Below, piece by piece: positions 45,621 to 54,057 of a DNA stretch of 64,000 bases. Position 1 is the first letter of the stretch. The number at the start of each line of letters is the position of its first letter. Source of the stretch: Geodermatophilus siccatus (GTDB lineage: Bacteria > Actinomycetota > Actinomycetes > Mycobacteriales > Geodermatophilaceae); the NCBI RefSeq assembly GCF_900103785.1, contig NZ_FNHE01000009.1, forward strand, positions 204,673-268,672, read 5' to 3'. Under the pieces are notes generated by a model, which was not told the origin of the DNA, searched no databases, and saw only the letters and a program-made list of their open reading frames with translations. A program made the translations under genes and the position numbers.

Positions 45621-46195
45621 CGCACGGCTCCGTCCGCGGCGGTCTCCGCGGAGATGGCCGGAGGACCGGCGGCAGTTCCCGCGGAAACCGCCATCGCCGC
45701 GGCCGCGTGACGCACGGCCTTCTTGATGTTCGCGTAGCCGGTGCACCGGCAGAGGTTGCCGCCGACCAGGTCGTCGACCTCCTCCTCGGTGATCTCCTCG
45801 GCCGCGTCCCGCGCCTCGAGCCCGGCGGCGATCGTCACCAGGAAGCCCGGTGTGCAGAAGCCGCACTGCAGGGCGTGGCACTCGCGGAACGCCTCCTGCA
45901 CCGGGTGCAGCACCTGACCGCCGCGTCCGCCGTCGCGGGCCAGCCCCTCGACGGTGGTCACCTCCGCACCGTCCGCCTGCACGGCGAGCACCAGGCAGGA
46001 GCGCACCGGGGTGCCGTCCACCAGCACCGTGCAGGCTCCGCAGACGCCGTGCTCGCAGCCGACGTGCGTGCCGGTCAGCCCGAGGTCGTGCCGCAGGGCG
46101 TCCGACAGCAGCCGCCGCACCGGCACGGTGGCTTCACGTGGAACACCGTTCACGGTCAGCCGGACGGTCCGCTCGGTGTCGATGGAGACGGTCAC
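45617..46195 (-). CDS. coxS: Molybdenum hydroxylase small [2Fe-2S] subunit (CoxS/XdhC family)
   Basis: 192 residues, GTG start at 46195 (GTGA overlap with coxM). The plant-type cluster is bound by CEHGVCGACTVLVDGTPVRSC; the second, alpha-helical cluster by CGFC and CRCTGY. The normal family length is ~155-165; the extra ~30 residues at the C-terminus are Ala/Thr-rich (AVSAGTAAGPPAISAETAAD) and contain the palindromic repeat units noted in coxG. It passes electrons from the Mo site to FAD in CoxM. Confidence 0.95.
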   Translation of the reverse strand: MTVSIDTERTVRLTVNGVPREATVPVRRLLSDALRHDLGLTGTHVGCEHGVCGACTVLVDGTPVRSCLVLAVQADGAEVTTVEGLARDGGRGGQVLHPVQEAFRECHALQCGFCTPGFLVTIAAGLEARDAAEEITEEEVDDLVGGNLCRCTGYANIKKAVRHAAAAMAVSAGTAAGPPAISAETAADGAVR

Positions 46196-47064
46196 TGGAA
46201 TCCCCCTGCAGCCTCGGCGGCGGCCTCGATCAGCGTCCGCTCGGTCAGCACGCCGACCAGCAGGCGGCGGTAGTCGGCGCTGGCGTGCAGGTCGCCGTCC
46301 GGGTCCACCAGCGTGCGGGCGAGCGCGCCGGCAGCGGCCCAGTCGGCCTTCTCCACCGGGGCGCCGGCGACGGCGTCGGTGAGGTCGTGCACCTCGGGGG
46401 TCAGGCCCACCGAGACGTAGGAGGCGCGGACGGCGGCGACGCGGCGGTCCTCGTCGAGGGTGACGACGACGCCCGCGCCGCACACCGCGTAGTCGCCTCT
46501 GCGGCGGGCCACCTCGGCGAAGGCGGTCCCCGAGCGCGGCGGCAGCGCCGGGAAGTACGCCGAGGTGACGACGGCGACCGACGGCAACGACGTCTCCAGC
46601 GGGCCGACGAACAGGTCCTGCCAGCCGACGGCGCGCTCGCCGGAGGGCTCGGCGACGGACACCGAGCCGCCGGTCAGCGCGAGCACCGACGTCATCTCAC
46701 CCGAGGGGTCGGCGTGCGCGATCGAGCCGACCGTCGTCCCCCGGTTCCGGATCGCCGGGTGGGCGACGTTCGCCGTCGCCCGGGCCAGCAGCGGCTGCAC
46801 CCGGGCAGCGCCGTCGTGCGCGAGCAGCCCTGCGTGCCGGACGAGCGCCCCGACCCGCACGCCGTCCGCCGTGACCTCGACGGCGTCGAGGCCGGGCACC
46901 CGGTTGAGGTCCACCAGCGTGGCCGGCGCCGCGAGCCGCATGGACAGCAGCGGGAGCAGCGACTGGCCGCCGGCGAGCACCTTGGCACCCTCCTCGGCGG
47001 CGAGGACCTCGAGGGCCTCGGGCACCGAGCGCGGGTCGGCGTACCGGAAGGGCGCGGGCTTCAC
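46192..47064 (-). CDS. coxM: Molybdenum hydroxylase FAD-binding medium subunit
   Basis: 290 residues, GTG start at 47064 (GTGA overlap with the permease). FAD is held by the first loop KVLAGGQSLLPLLSMRL and the second TTVGSIAHADPSGEM. The C-terminal domain (DLHASADYRRLLVGVL) is as in CutM/CoxM proteins. It takes electrons from CoxS and passes them to a quinone or other acceptor. Confidence 0.95.
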   Translation of the reverse strand: MKPAPFRYADPRSVPEALEVLAAEEGAKVLAGGQSLLPLLSMRLAAPATLVDLNRVPGLDAVEVTADGVRVGALVRHAGLLAHDGAARVQPLLARATANVAHPAIRNRGTTVGSIAHADPSGEMTSVLALTGGSVSVAEPSGERAVGWQDLFVGPLETSLPSVAVVTSAYFPALPPRSGTAFAEVARRRGDYAVCGAGVVVTLDEDRRVAAVRASYVSVGLTPEVHDLTDAVAGAPVEKADWAAAGALARTLVDPDGDLHASADYRRLLVGVLTERTLIEAAAEAAGGFQ

Positions 47065-48536
47065 CGGGGGCGGGTCTCCCCGGGAGTCGACGAGCCGGTC
47101 ACGCCCGGACGGCCGACCTCGTCGACCGACGAGGGGTCGGCGCCGTAGTCGTGCGCACCGGTGTGGCCGAGCGCGGGACCCGTGCCGCCGACGAACTCGC
47201 GCTCGGCCTCCAGCGCGGCCTTCATCTCCGCGGGCGCGAGGGCCCGGGCGACGTGCCAGCCGACGACCGCCACGATCGAGCCCAGCGCGATGCCGCCGAG
47301 GGAGAAGGACTCGGAGAAGGCCAGCTGGACGTCGCCGATCGCGATGATGATGCCCGCGGCGAGCGGCACCAGGTTGATCGGGTTGGCGAAGTCGACCCGG
47401 TTCTCCTTCCAGATCTTCGCGCCGAGCAGGCCGATCATCCCGTAGAGGACGACGGTGATCCCGCCGAGCACGCCACCCGGGACGATGTTGATCAGCGCGC
47501 CGAACTTCGGGCACAGGCCCAGCAGGATCGCCACGACGGCCGCCACGTAGTACGCCGCCGTCGAGTACACGCGGGTGGCGGCCATGACGCCGATGTTCTC
47601 CGCGTAGGTCGTCGTCGGGGAGCCGCCGACCGAGGTGGCCACGACGGTCGCGACGCCGTCGGCCGCGATGGCCCGGCCCATGTACGGGTCGAGGTCGCGC
47701 TTGGTCATCTCGGCGACCGCCTTGACGTGCCCGGTGTTCTCCGCGATCAGCGCGATGACCGCCGGCAGCACCAGGAGGCTGAAGTTCAGCGAGAAGGACG
47801 GCGCGATGAAGTCGGGCAGGCCGAACCAGTCGGCCTGGGCCACCGAGTCGAAGTCGATCCGGTCGCGGGTGGAGACCACGCCGGTGCCGTCGGGCGAGGT
47901 GATCTGGCCGGCGGTCGCGTCGAGGAGGACCGACAGCAGGTAGCCGAAGACCAGGCCGAGCAGGATGGAGATGCGGGCCCAGAAGCCCCGCAGCAGCAGG
48001 GAGGCGACGATGACGAACGCCATCGTCGCCAGCGCCACCCACTGGTCCTGCGGCCAGTAGATGCCGGCCACGACCGGGGCCAGGTTGAAGCCGATCAGCA
48101 GCACGACCGCGCCGGTCACCGCGGGCGGCAGGACCGCGTGCAGGAAGCGGACGCCGGCGAAGTGGATGAGCACGCCGACGAGGGCCAGGACGACGCCGGA
48201 GACGAGGATCGCGCCGACGACGTCGGAGGAGTCGCCGCCCGACGCGCGGACCGCCACCACGCCGCCGACGAACGAGGCGCTGGTGCCCAGGTAGCTGGGC
48301 ACCTTCCCGTTCACGATGAGCAGGAAGATGATCGTCGCGATCCCGCTCATCATGATCGCCAGGTTCGGGTCGAGCCCCATGACGATCGGGAAGACGAAGG
48401 TCGCGCCGAACATCGCGACGACGTGCTGGGCGCCGATGCCGATCGTCCGCGGCCAGGACAGGCGTTCGTCCGGGGCCACCGCCTCACCGAGCGGCGGGGT
48501 CTTGCCGTCCCCGTAGAGCTTCCAGCCGAACGCCAT
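47061..48536 (-). CDS. Uracil/xanthine permease, NCS2 family
   Basis: 491 residues, ATG at 48536 with GAGGAGG upstream. It is a nucleobase-ascorbate transporter with about 14 membrane segments. Family motifs include IGIGAQHVVAMFGATFVFP in TM1, ALIAENTGHVKAV (the substrate-binding Glu as in UraA) and GGSPTTTYAENIGVMAATRV. Residue pattern near the binding site (AENTGHV) favours uracil-type over xanthine-type specificity. It starts the operon that continues with coxM, coxS, coxL and coxG, each joined by a GTGA overlap, so uptake and hydroxylation are co-expressed. The C-terminal ~50 residues are hydrophilic. Confidence 0.93.
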   Translation of the reverse strand: MAFGWKLYGDGKTPPLGEAVAPDERLSWPRTIGIGAQHVVAMFGATFVFPIVMGLDPNLAIMMSGIATIIFLLIVNGKVPSYLGTSASFVGGVVAVRASGGDSSDVVGAILVSGVVLALVGVLIHFAGVRFLHAVLPPAVTGAVVLLIGFNLAPVVAGIYWPQDQWVALATMAFVIVASLLLRGFWARISILLGLVFGYLLSVLLDATAGQITSPDGTGVVSTRDRIDFDSVAQADWFGLPDFIAPSFSLNFSLLVLPAVIALIAENTGHVKAVAEMTKRDLDPYMGRAIAADGVATVVATSVGGSPTTTYAENIGVMAATRVYSTAAYYVAAVVAILLGLCPKFGALINIVPGGVLGGITVVLYGMIGLLGAKIWKENRVDFANPINLVPLAAGIIIAIGDVQLAFSESFSLGGIALGSIVAVVGWHVARALAPAEMKAALEAEREFVGGTGPALGHTGAHDYGADPSSVDEVGRPGVTGSSTPGETRPR

Positions 48537-48637
48537 GACCGCCTCCTCGACCTGCTCCTGGGACGTGGCCGGCGCCGCGGACAGCGGTTCCGGCACCCAG
48601 GGGGCGCCAATGTGACACGCCCGGCTGACAGGGCGGA

Positions 48638-48690
48638 AGTACCTCAGTGCTAAATCGTCGTTGCGCCGATGTCTCACCGCTGAGGTACCT
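48638..48690. promoter_or_regulatory. Divergent operator with two inverted copies (B and C) of the shared element
   Basis: Between the permease operon and fdrA two copies face each other. Copy B at 48638-48653 reads TTAGCACTGAGGTACT on the minus strand; copy C at 48674-48690 reads TCACCGCTGAGGTACCT on the plus strand. The cores GTACCTCAG (48639-48647) and CTGAGGTAC (48680-48688) are exact inverted repeats 41 bp apart, about four helical turns. They lie almost symmetrically, ~135 nt from each start codon. This suggests one regulator controlling both operons from a common site. Confidence 0.75.
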
Positions 48691-48786
48691 GACCGGTACG
48701 GTCGGCGCGGTGAGCGAGCGTGCGAGCGACCCCATGGACAGAGCACTCCCGGGAACGCGGACGACGAGCGCCGGCGAGGAGGTCGC

Positions 48787-50274
48787 GTGACCGCAGCCCC
48801 CGTCCGCCACGTCTCCCTGCGCAGCGGCGTGTACGCCGACTCGGTCCGGCTGATGCAGGTCAGCCGGGACGTCGGCGCCCGGGAGGGTGTCACCGCCGTG
48901 CTCGTCGCGATGGCCACGCCGCTCAACCTCGAACTCGCCGCGGGCATGGGCCTGGCCCCCGACGAGACCGCCTCCGGCGACCAGCTGCTCGTCGCGGTCA
49001 CCGCCGAGGACGACGACGCGCTGGCCGCCGCGGTCGCCGCCGTCGACGCCGCGCTGGCCGCCCGCGAACGCGCCGCCGGCCCCGCGCAGACCGTGCCGCT
49101 CCGCACGATCGGCGCGGGGCTCTCCGCGCTGGACACCGACGGTCCGGCGCTGGCCGTCGTCAGCGTCCCGGGCCCCTACGCCGTCGCCGAGGCCGCCGAC
49201 GCCATCGCCGCCGGCCGCAGCGTGCTGGTGTTCTCCGACGGCGTCCCGGTCGAGTCCGAGGTCGCGCTCAAGCGCGCCGCGCACGACGCCGGGGTGCTCG
49301 TCATGGGCCCCGACTGCGGGACGGCGATCGTCTCCGGCCTCGCCCTCGGGTTCGCCAACGTCGTGCGCCGCGGGCCGGTCGGCCTGGTCGCCGCGTCCGG
49401 CACCGGCGCCCAGCAGGTGTCCTGCCTGCTCGACACGGCCGGCGTCGGGGTCTCGCACGTGCTCGGTGTGGGAGGCCGCGACCTGTCCGAGGCCGTCGGC
49501 GGGCTGGCCACCCTCGACGCGCTGGCCCTGCTCGACGCCGACCCCGCCACCGAGCGGGTGCTGCTGGTCTCCAAGCCGCCCGCGCCGTCGGTGGCCTCGG
49601 CGGTGGCGGAGGCCGCCGCGGAGCTGTCCGTGCCGGTCCGCTCGGCCGCGCTGTCGCCGGCGACCCCCGACCTCACCGCCGCCGTCGAGGGGCTGCTCGC
49701 GGAGATGGGCGTCGCGGTGCCGGAGTGGCCGTCGCGCACCTCGACCAGAACGGCCGCGCCGGGCGCCGTCCTCAAGGGGTTCTACGCCGGCGGCACGCTC
49801 GCCGACGAGGCGATGCTGCTCGCCGCGCCGGTGCTCGGCGACATCCGGTCCAACACCCCGCTGCGCCCCGAGCTCGGCCTCGTCGTCGACCCGTCCGCCC
49901 CGGACCTGTCCGCCCGCGGGCACGTGGTGGTCGACTTCGGGGACGACGCGCTCACCGTCGGCCGGGCGCACCCGATGATCGACCCGACCCTGCGGCTCGA
50001 GGCGCTGGCCCGGGTGGCGGCGTCGGGCGAGCCCGCGGTCGTGCTGATGGACGTCGTCCTCGGCCACGGCGCCGACCCCGACCCGGCCGCCACGCTCGCC
50101 CCGGCGCTGCGGGCGGCCGGCCTGCCCGCCGTCGTCGCGCTGGTCGGCACCGAGGCCGACCCGCAGGGCTGGTCCCGCCAGGCCGACGCGCTCGCCGCGG
50201 CCGGAGCTCACGTGTTCGCGTCCAACGCGCAGGCCACCCGGCACGCGCTCGACCTGCTGGGAGCCGCGCGATGA
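48787..50274 (+). CDS. fdrA: FdrA-like carbamoyltransferase subunit
   Basis: 495 residues, GTG start at 48787 with GAGGAGG upstream. It aligns along its length with E. coli FdrA: SLRSGVYADSVRLMQVSRD, MATPLNLELAAGMG, VMGPDCGTAIVSGLALGFAN, ASGTGAQQVSCLLDTAG and DALTVGRAHPMIDPTLRLE. In E. coli, FdrA, YlbE (DUF1116) and YlbF form the oxamate transcarbamylase (AllFGH), which turns oxalurate plus phosphate into oxamate and carbamoyl phosphate. Here fdrA is coupled to a DUF1116 gene (ATGA overlap), but I see no YlbF/DUF2877 partner. The expected substrate in this locus is ureidomalonate from barbiturase, the one-carbon-longer homologue of oxalurate (inference). Confidence 0.92.
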   Translation: MTAAPVRHVSLRSGVYADSVRLMQVSRDVGAREGVTAVLVAMATPLNLELAAGMGLAPDETASGDQLLVAVTAEDDDALAAAVAAVDAALAARERAAGPAQTVPLRTIGAGLSALDTDGPALAVVSVPGPYAVAEAADAIAAGRSVLVFSDGVPVESEVALKRAAHDAGVLVMGPDCGTAIVSGLALGFANVVRRGPVGLVAASGTGAQQVSCLLDTAGVGVSHVLGVGGRDLSEAVGGLATLDALALLDADPATERVLLVSKPPAPSVASAVAEAAAELSVPVRSAALSPATPDLTAAVEGLLAEMGVAVPEWPSRTSTRTAAPGAVLKGFYAGGTLADEAMLLAAPVLGDIRSNTPLRPELGLVVDPSAPDLSARGHVVVDFGDDALTVGRAHPMIDPTLRLEALARVAASGEPAVVLMDVVLGHGADPDPAATLAPALRAAGLPAVVALVGTEADPQGWSRQADALAAAGAHVFASNAQATRHALDLLGAAR

Positions 50275-51671
50275 GGCTGCTGTCCGGGACGCCGACGGTC
50301 GTCGCCGCGGGCGTCGACGTCTTCTCCGCCGCGCTGCGCGCCCAGGGCGCCGACGTCCACGACGTCGACTGGCGCCCGCCCGGCTTCGGTGAGCCCGCCG
50401 ACCTCGCCGCCCTCGCGCTCGACCGGCGCCGGGCCGCGGCCAACCGCACCGCCGTCGAACGGGTGATGGCCGCCGGGTCGCACCTGGTCGACGTCCGCCC
50501 GGCGCGCGACGTGCTCGGCCTGCCCGACCGCACGCTGCTGCACGCCGGCCCGCCGATCGGGTGGGCCGACGCCAGCGGTCCGCTGCGCGGTGCGCTGATC
50601 GGTGCCTGCCTCTTCGAGGGCTGGGCGTCCACGGTGGAGGAGGCGGAGCGCCTGCTCGCCGCCGGGGAGATCGCCCTCGACCCGTGCCACCACCACCGCA
50701 CGGTCGGGCCGATGGCCGGGGTGACCTCGCCATCCATGTGGATGTACTGCCTGGAGGACCCGGTCACCGGCGGCCAGGCGTTCTGCAACCTCAACGAGGG
50801 CCTGGGCAAGGTGCTGCGGATGGGCGCCTACGACGACGAGGTGCTCACCCGCCTCGCCTGGATGCGCGACGTCCTCGGGCCGGTGCTGCAGGCCGCCGTG
50901 CGCTCGATGGCCGAGCCGCTGGACGTCAAGGCCGTGCTCGCCCAGATGCTGCAGATGGGCGACGAGGGGCACAACCGCAACCGCGCCGGCTCGCTGATGA
51001 CCCTGCGCGAGCTCTCCCCGGCGATCGTGGAGGTCGACGCGCCGTCGTCCGACGTCGCCGCGGTGCTGCGCTTCATCGGCGGCAACGAGCACTTCTTCCT
51101 CAACCTGGGCATGCCGACGGCGAAGCTCGCCATGGACGCGGCGCGGGACGTGCCCGGCTCGACGATGGTGACCGTGATGTCCCGCAACGGGACCGAGTTC
51201 GGCATCCGGACCGCCGGCACCGGCGACCGCTGGTTCACCGGCCCCGCCAACACCCCGGTCGGCCTGTTCCTCGGCGACTACGGCCCGGACGACGCCAACC
51301 CCGACATCGGCGACTCCGCGATCATGGAGACCTACGGCGTCGGCGGGTTCACCATGGCCGCCGCACCCGCGATCGTCCGGTTCGTCGGCGGCACCGTGCC
51401 CGACGCGCTGGCCACCACCGAGCGGATGTACCAGCTGACCCTGGCCGAGAACCCCGCCATGCAGGTGCCGATCCTCGGCTTCCGCGGCTCCCCGACCGGC
51501 ATCGACGTCCTCGCGGTGGCGCGCACCGGTTGGCTGCCGCAGATCAACACCGGCATGGCCGGGCGGGTCGCCGGCACCGGTCAGGTCGGCGCCGGGCTGG
51601 TGCAGCCGCCGCGCGAGTGCTTCGAGCAGGCACTGGCCGCCCTCGCCGCGGAGACCCGCGCCGCCGCCTGA
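50271..51671 (+). CDS. DUF1116 (YlbE/AllG-like) carbamoyltransferase subunit
   Basis: 466 residues, ATG at 50271 overlapping the fdrA stop (ATGA). It matches YlbE-type DUF1116 proteins: PCHHHRTVGPMAGVTSPSMW, FCNLNEGLGKVLRMGAYDDEVL, GDEGHNRNRAGSL, FLNLGMPTAKLAMDAARD and AIMETYGVGGFTMAAAP. It is the partner of FdrA in transcarbamylase complexes. The coupling of the two genes supports an obligate complex. Its C-terminal end is followed by ~140 nt of non-coding DNA to the convergent DUF2470 gene. Confidence 0.92.
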   Translation: MRLLSGTPTVVAAGVDVFSAALRAQGADVHDVDWRPPGFGEPADLAALALDRRRAAANRTAVERVMAAGSHLVDVRPARDVLGLPDRTLLHAGPPIGWADASGPLRGALIGACLFEGWASTVEEAERLLAAGEIALDPCHHHRTVGPMAGVTSPSMWMYCLEDPVTGGQAFCNLNEGLGKVLRMGAYDDEVLTRLAWMRDVLGPVLQAAVRSMAEPLDVKAVLAQMLQMGDEGHNRNRAGSLMTLRELSPAIVEVDAPSSDVAAVLRFIGGNEHFFLNLGMPTAKLAMDAARDVPGSTMVTVMSRNGTEFGIRTAGTGDRWFTGPANTPVGLFLGDYGPDDANPDIGDSAIMETYGVGGFTMAAAPAIVRFVGGTVPDALATTERMYQLTLAENPAMQVPILGFRGSPTGIDVLAVARTGWLPQINTGMAGRVAGTGQVGAGLVQPPRECFEQALAALAAETRAAA

Positions 51672-51810
51672 CGCCCGTCGAGTGCGACGCGCTCGTGGCC
51701 GTCAGCCGCTCATCGCCACGACGTCGCAGCCCCCCGGTGCCACGTGCCGGGGCGGTCCGCTGCAGGGGCCCGCCGCGAGCCTGCGAGTGGCGGGGGGCAG
51801 GGGGTCCTCG

Positions 51811-52563
51811 TCAGCGGACGCAGGCCAGCAGCGTGCGGACGGCGCCCGGCAGCTCGCCGGTGGAGGTGAGCGGGGCGGGGAACGGGGTGCGCAGGTCGTA
51901 GCAGCCGGTGCGGGGCTCGACCCGGAACAGCACCCCGTGCCGGTCCAGGCCGAGCAGGTGCACCGGGTCGTCACCGGCCCACGCCTGCACCCGGGCGCAC
52001 AGCTCGGCCAGCGGACCGGCGTGCTCGCTGATCAGGTCGTCCTCGTCGGCGCCCAGCGGATCGGGGCGGGCGGCGGCGTATTCCTCCGGGGTGACCTCGG
52101 TCCAGCCGCCGCCCTCGTGCAGCAGCACCTCGGCGACGTCCAGCCGCAGCAGCGTCGCGGTGAGCCCCACGTCGAGCAGGACGTCGTCCGGGCGGACGGC
52201 GGCGAAGGCCAGTACCAGGTCGGCCTCGTCCTCGGCGGACAGCGGCGTCAACCAGCCGGCGAGCTCGAGCCGGGCCCGCAGCGGGTTGCGCAGCGGCTGG
52301 GTCGAGCGGGAGGTCACCGTGACCTTCGCCGCGAGGTCGCCGTCCGGGGACTCGTGGACCGCCGTCGCCAGCCCGCCGCTCCGGGGGACGACGACCAGCA
52401 CCCGCCCGTCGTCCAGCGTGGCCGCCGCCAGCAGCCGGCTGGTGCCCAGCCCCAGGGCCTGCACCGAGGCGATCGGCCGGGTGGCGACCGTGCGGGCCCG
52501 CTCGGCGGCGTCCGCGGCGCGGTCCTGCTGCACGGGGGAGGACGTCCCGCGTCCGATGGTCAT
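51811..52563 (-). CDS. DUF2470 protein, probable heme/iron-related
   Basis: 250 residues, ATG at 52563 with GAGGGG upstream. The C-terminal ~80 residues form a DUF2470 domain (DEDDLISEHAGPLAELCARV through VHLLGLDRHGVLFRVEP), the helical domain found in HugZ-like heme oxygenases and other pyridoxamine-oxidase-fold heme proteins. The N-terminal part (LVVVPRSGGLATAVHES, RNPLRARLELAGWLTPL) resembles a split-barrel HugZ-like half. A role in heme or iron metabolism is likely. It is divergent from rpsD, and the 60-nt gap holds a DtxR/IdeR-like iron box, which fits iron repression. It is not the DUF2877 protein expected beside FdrA. Confidence 0.78.
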   Translation of the reverse strand: MTIGRGTSSPVQQDRAADAAERARTVATRPIASVQALGLGTSRLLAAATLDDGRVLVVVPRSGGLATAVHESPDGDLAAKVTVTSRSTQPLRNPLRARLELAGWLTPLSAEDEADLVLAFAAVRPDDVLLDVGLTATLLRLDVAEVLLHEGGGWTEVTPEEYAAARPDPLGADEDDLISEHAGPLAELCARVQAWAGDDPVHLLGLDRHGVLFRVEPRTGCYDLRTPFPAPLTSTGELPGAVRTLLACVR

Positions 52564-52592
52564 GGGTGCCCCTCGGGGTCGACGTCGTGGAA

Positions 52593-52611
52593 TAAGGTGA
52601 GCCTAACCAAA
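52593..52611. promoter_or_regulatory. IdeR/DtxR-type iron box
   Basis: The 19-bp string TAAGGTGAGCCTAACCAAA matches the actinobacterial IdeR/DmdR box TTAGGTTAGSCTAACCTAA at about 16 of 19 positions, read on either strand. It lies between the DUF2470 gene and rpsD. Iron-loaded IdeR would repress at least one of the two promoters. Confidence 0.7.
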
Positions 52612-52624
52612 CGTTGGAGGCCCC

Positions 52625-53227
52625 GTGAACAACCCTCGTCCCAAGGTCCGGATCAGCCGCGCCCTCGGTATCCCACTCACGCCCAAGGCCGTCGAGTACT
52701 TCGAGCGCCGTCCGTACCCGCCCGGCGAGCACGGCCGCAAGCGCCGCAAGGAGAGCGACTACTCGACCCGGCTGCGCGAGAAGCAGCGGCTGCGGGCCCA
52801 GTACGACATCAGCGAGACACAGCTGCGCGCCGCCTTCGACCGGGCCCGGCGCGCCGGCGGCAAGACCGGCGAGGCGCTGATCCAGGACCTCGAGTCCCGC
52901 CTCGACGCGACCGTCCTGCGGGCCGGGTTCGCGCGCACCATCTACCAGGCACGTCAGTTCGTCACCCACCAGCACGTGCTGGTCAACGGCAAGCGCGTCG
53001 ACCGTCCCTCCTACCGGCTCGAGCCCGGCGACTTCGTGCAGATCGCGGAGAAGTCGAGGACCAAGGAGCCCTTCGTCGTCGCCGCCTCCGGTGCGCACGC
53101 CACGGCGCCCGCCTACCTGGAGGTCCGGCTGGCCGACCTGGTCGCCCGGGTCGAGCGGGTGCCCGACCGCGACGAGGTGCCGGTCGTCTGCGAGGAGCAG
53201 CTCGTCGTCGAGCACTACTCCCGCTGA
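52625..53227 (+). CDS. rpsD: 30S ribosomal protein S4, zinc-free type
   Basis: 200 residues from the GTG at 52625, with GGAGG at 52616-52620. It has RPYPPGEHGRKRRKESDYS, LREKQRLRAQYDISE and the S4 RNA-binding domain LDATVLRAGFARTIYQARQF, then HQHVLVNGKRVDRPSYRLEPG. The N-terminal zinc-binding Cys residues of some S4 proteins are absent. S4 is a primary 16S rRNA binder. It is monocistronic here, outside any ribosomal operon, and ends in a long hairpin. The iron box near its promoter is unusual for a ribosomal protein, and may serve only the divergent gene. Confidence 0.96.
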   Translation: MNNPRPKVRISRALGIPLTPKAVEYFERRPYPPGEHGRKRRKESDYSTRLREKQRLRAQYDISETQLRAAFDRARRAGGKTGEALIQDLESRLDATVLRAGFARTIYQARQFVTHQHVLVNGKRVDRPSYRLEPGDFVQIAEKSRTKEPFVVAASGAHATAPAYLEVRLADLVARVERVPDRDEVPVVCEEQLVVEHYSR

Positions 53228-53234
53228 TCCCCCC

Positions 53235-53294
53235 GCGAGATCTGCACACTCGTGGCCATCGAGCCCGTGATCGCCGCGACTGTGCAGATCTCGC
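53235..53294. terminator. Long-stem hairpin after rpsD
   Basis: GCGAGATCTGCACACTCG (53235-53252) and CGACTGTGCAGATCTCGC (53277-53294) form an 18-bp stem with one mismatch and a 24-nt loop. It lies between rpsD and kptA and can act as terminator. Its arms contain an AGATCT palindrome, and it could also be a dispersed intergenic repeat. Confidence 0.7.
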
Positions 53295-53316
53295 GCCGCC
53301 GGGGTAGCGGCCGCGC

Positions 53317-53847
53317 GTGGACCCCCGCGACGTCGTCCGGCGCAGCAAGCGGCTCTCCTACGTGCTGCGCCACGCCCCCGGTGCCGTCGGGGTGACCCTC
53401 GACGCGGCCGGCTGGGCGGACGTCGACGCCCTGCTCGCCGCCCTCGGCTGGACCCGTGCGGAGCTCGAGCACGTCGTCGCCACCAATGACAAGCGCCGGT
53501 TCGCCCTCGACGACACCGGCACGCGGATCCGCGCCAGCCAGGGCCACAGCGTCGCCGTCGACCTCGGCTACGCCGCGGAGGAGCCACCGCCGGTGCTGTT
53601 CCACGGGACGGCGGAGCGCAACCTGCCCGCCATCGAGGCCGAGGGCCTGCGCCCCGGACGTCGCCATGCGGTGCACCTCAGCTCCGACGAGGCCACGGCC
53701 CGACGGGTGGGGGCCCGTCACGGGCGGCCGGTCGTCCTCGGGGTCGACGCCGAGGGCATGGCGCGCGACGGCGCGGTCTTCACCCGCTCGGCGAACGGCG
53801 TGTGGCTGGTCGACGCCGTCCCGCCCCGGTACCTACGCGGACCGTGA
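53317..53847 (+). CDS. kptA: RNA 2'-phosphotransferase (Tpt1/KptA)
   Basis: 176 residues, GTG start at 53317. N-terminal winged-helix domain: [20 protein letters not shown], then [13 protein letters not shown]-terminal ADP-ribosyltransferase-like domain: [40 protein letters not shown] and [17 protein letters not shown]. The Arg-His-Arg-Arg type active-site set of the family (R, H in FHGT, R in RRVG) is visible. The enzyme removes an internal 2'-phosphate from RNA using NAD+. In bacteria its natural RNA substrate is unclear. Confidence 0.93.
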   Translation: MDPRDVVRRSKRLSYVLRHAPGAVGVTLDAAGWADVDALLAALGWTRAELEHVVATNDKRRFALDDTGTRIRASQGHSVAVDLGYAAEEPPPVLFHGTAERNLPAIEAEGLRPGRRHAVHLSSDEATARRVGARHGRPVVLGVDAEGMARDGAVFTRSANGVWLVDAVPPRYLRGP

Positions 53848-54057
53848 CGACAGGTCGCGCACCCCGGCGGTGAGCGTGGCCTGGTTTGCCGAAGGATGTG
53901 GTCAGCCGCAGCAGCCACTCCCCGGCCGCCGCGCCCTCGGGAACCGAGCCCGCCTGGTCGCGGACGCTCCGGTCCACCCCCTCGCGCTGTGGTGGAGTCT
54001 CGGGCGGTAGGGAGAAAGACCGTTCTGTCTCCCCCTGTGACGACCTGGAGGCCCCCC

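Noticed and set aside
43203..48536. Aerobic CO dehydrogenase operon
   Set aside because: The large subunit lacks the AYxCSFR loop of form I enzymes and the operon begins with a nucleobase permease; gene symbols coxM/S/L/G are used for family only.
43203..48536. Purine (xanthine to urate) catabolism
   Set aside because: No uricase, allantoinase or xdhC-type maturation gene is present, while barbiturase and carbamate kinase share the promoter element; the pyrimidine route explains more genes.
51811..52563. Third subunit (DUF2877/AllH) of the FdrA transcarbamylase
   Set aside because: The protein has a C-terminal DUF2470 domain and a HugZ-like N-terminal half, and faces an iron box; it does not resemble DUF2877.
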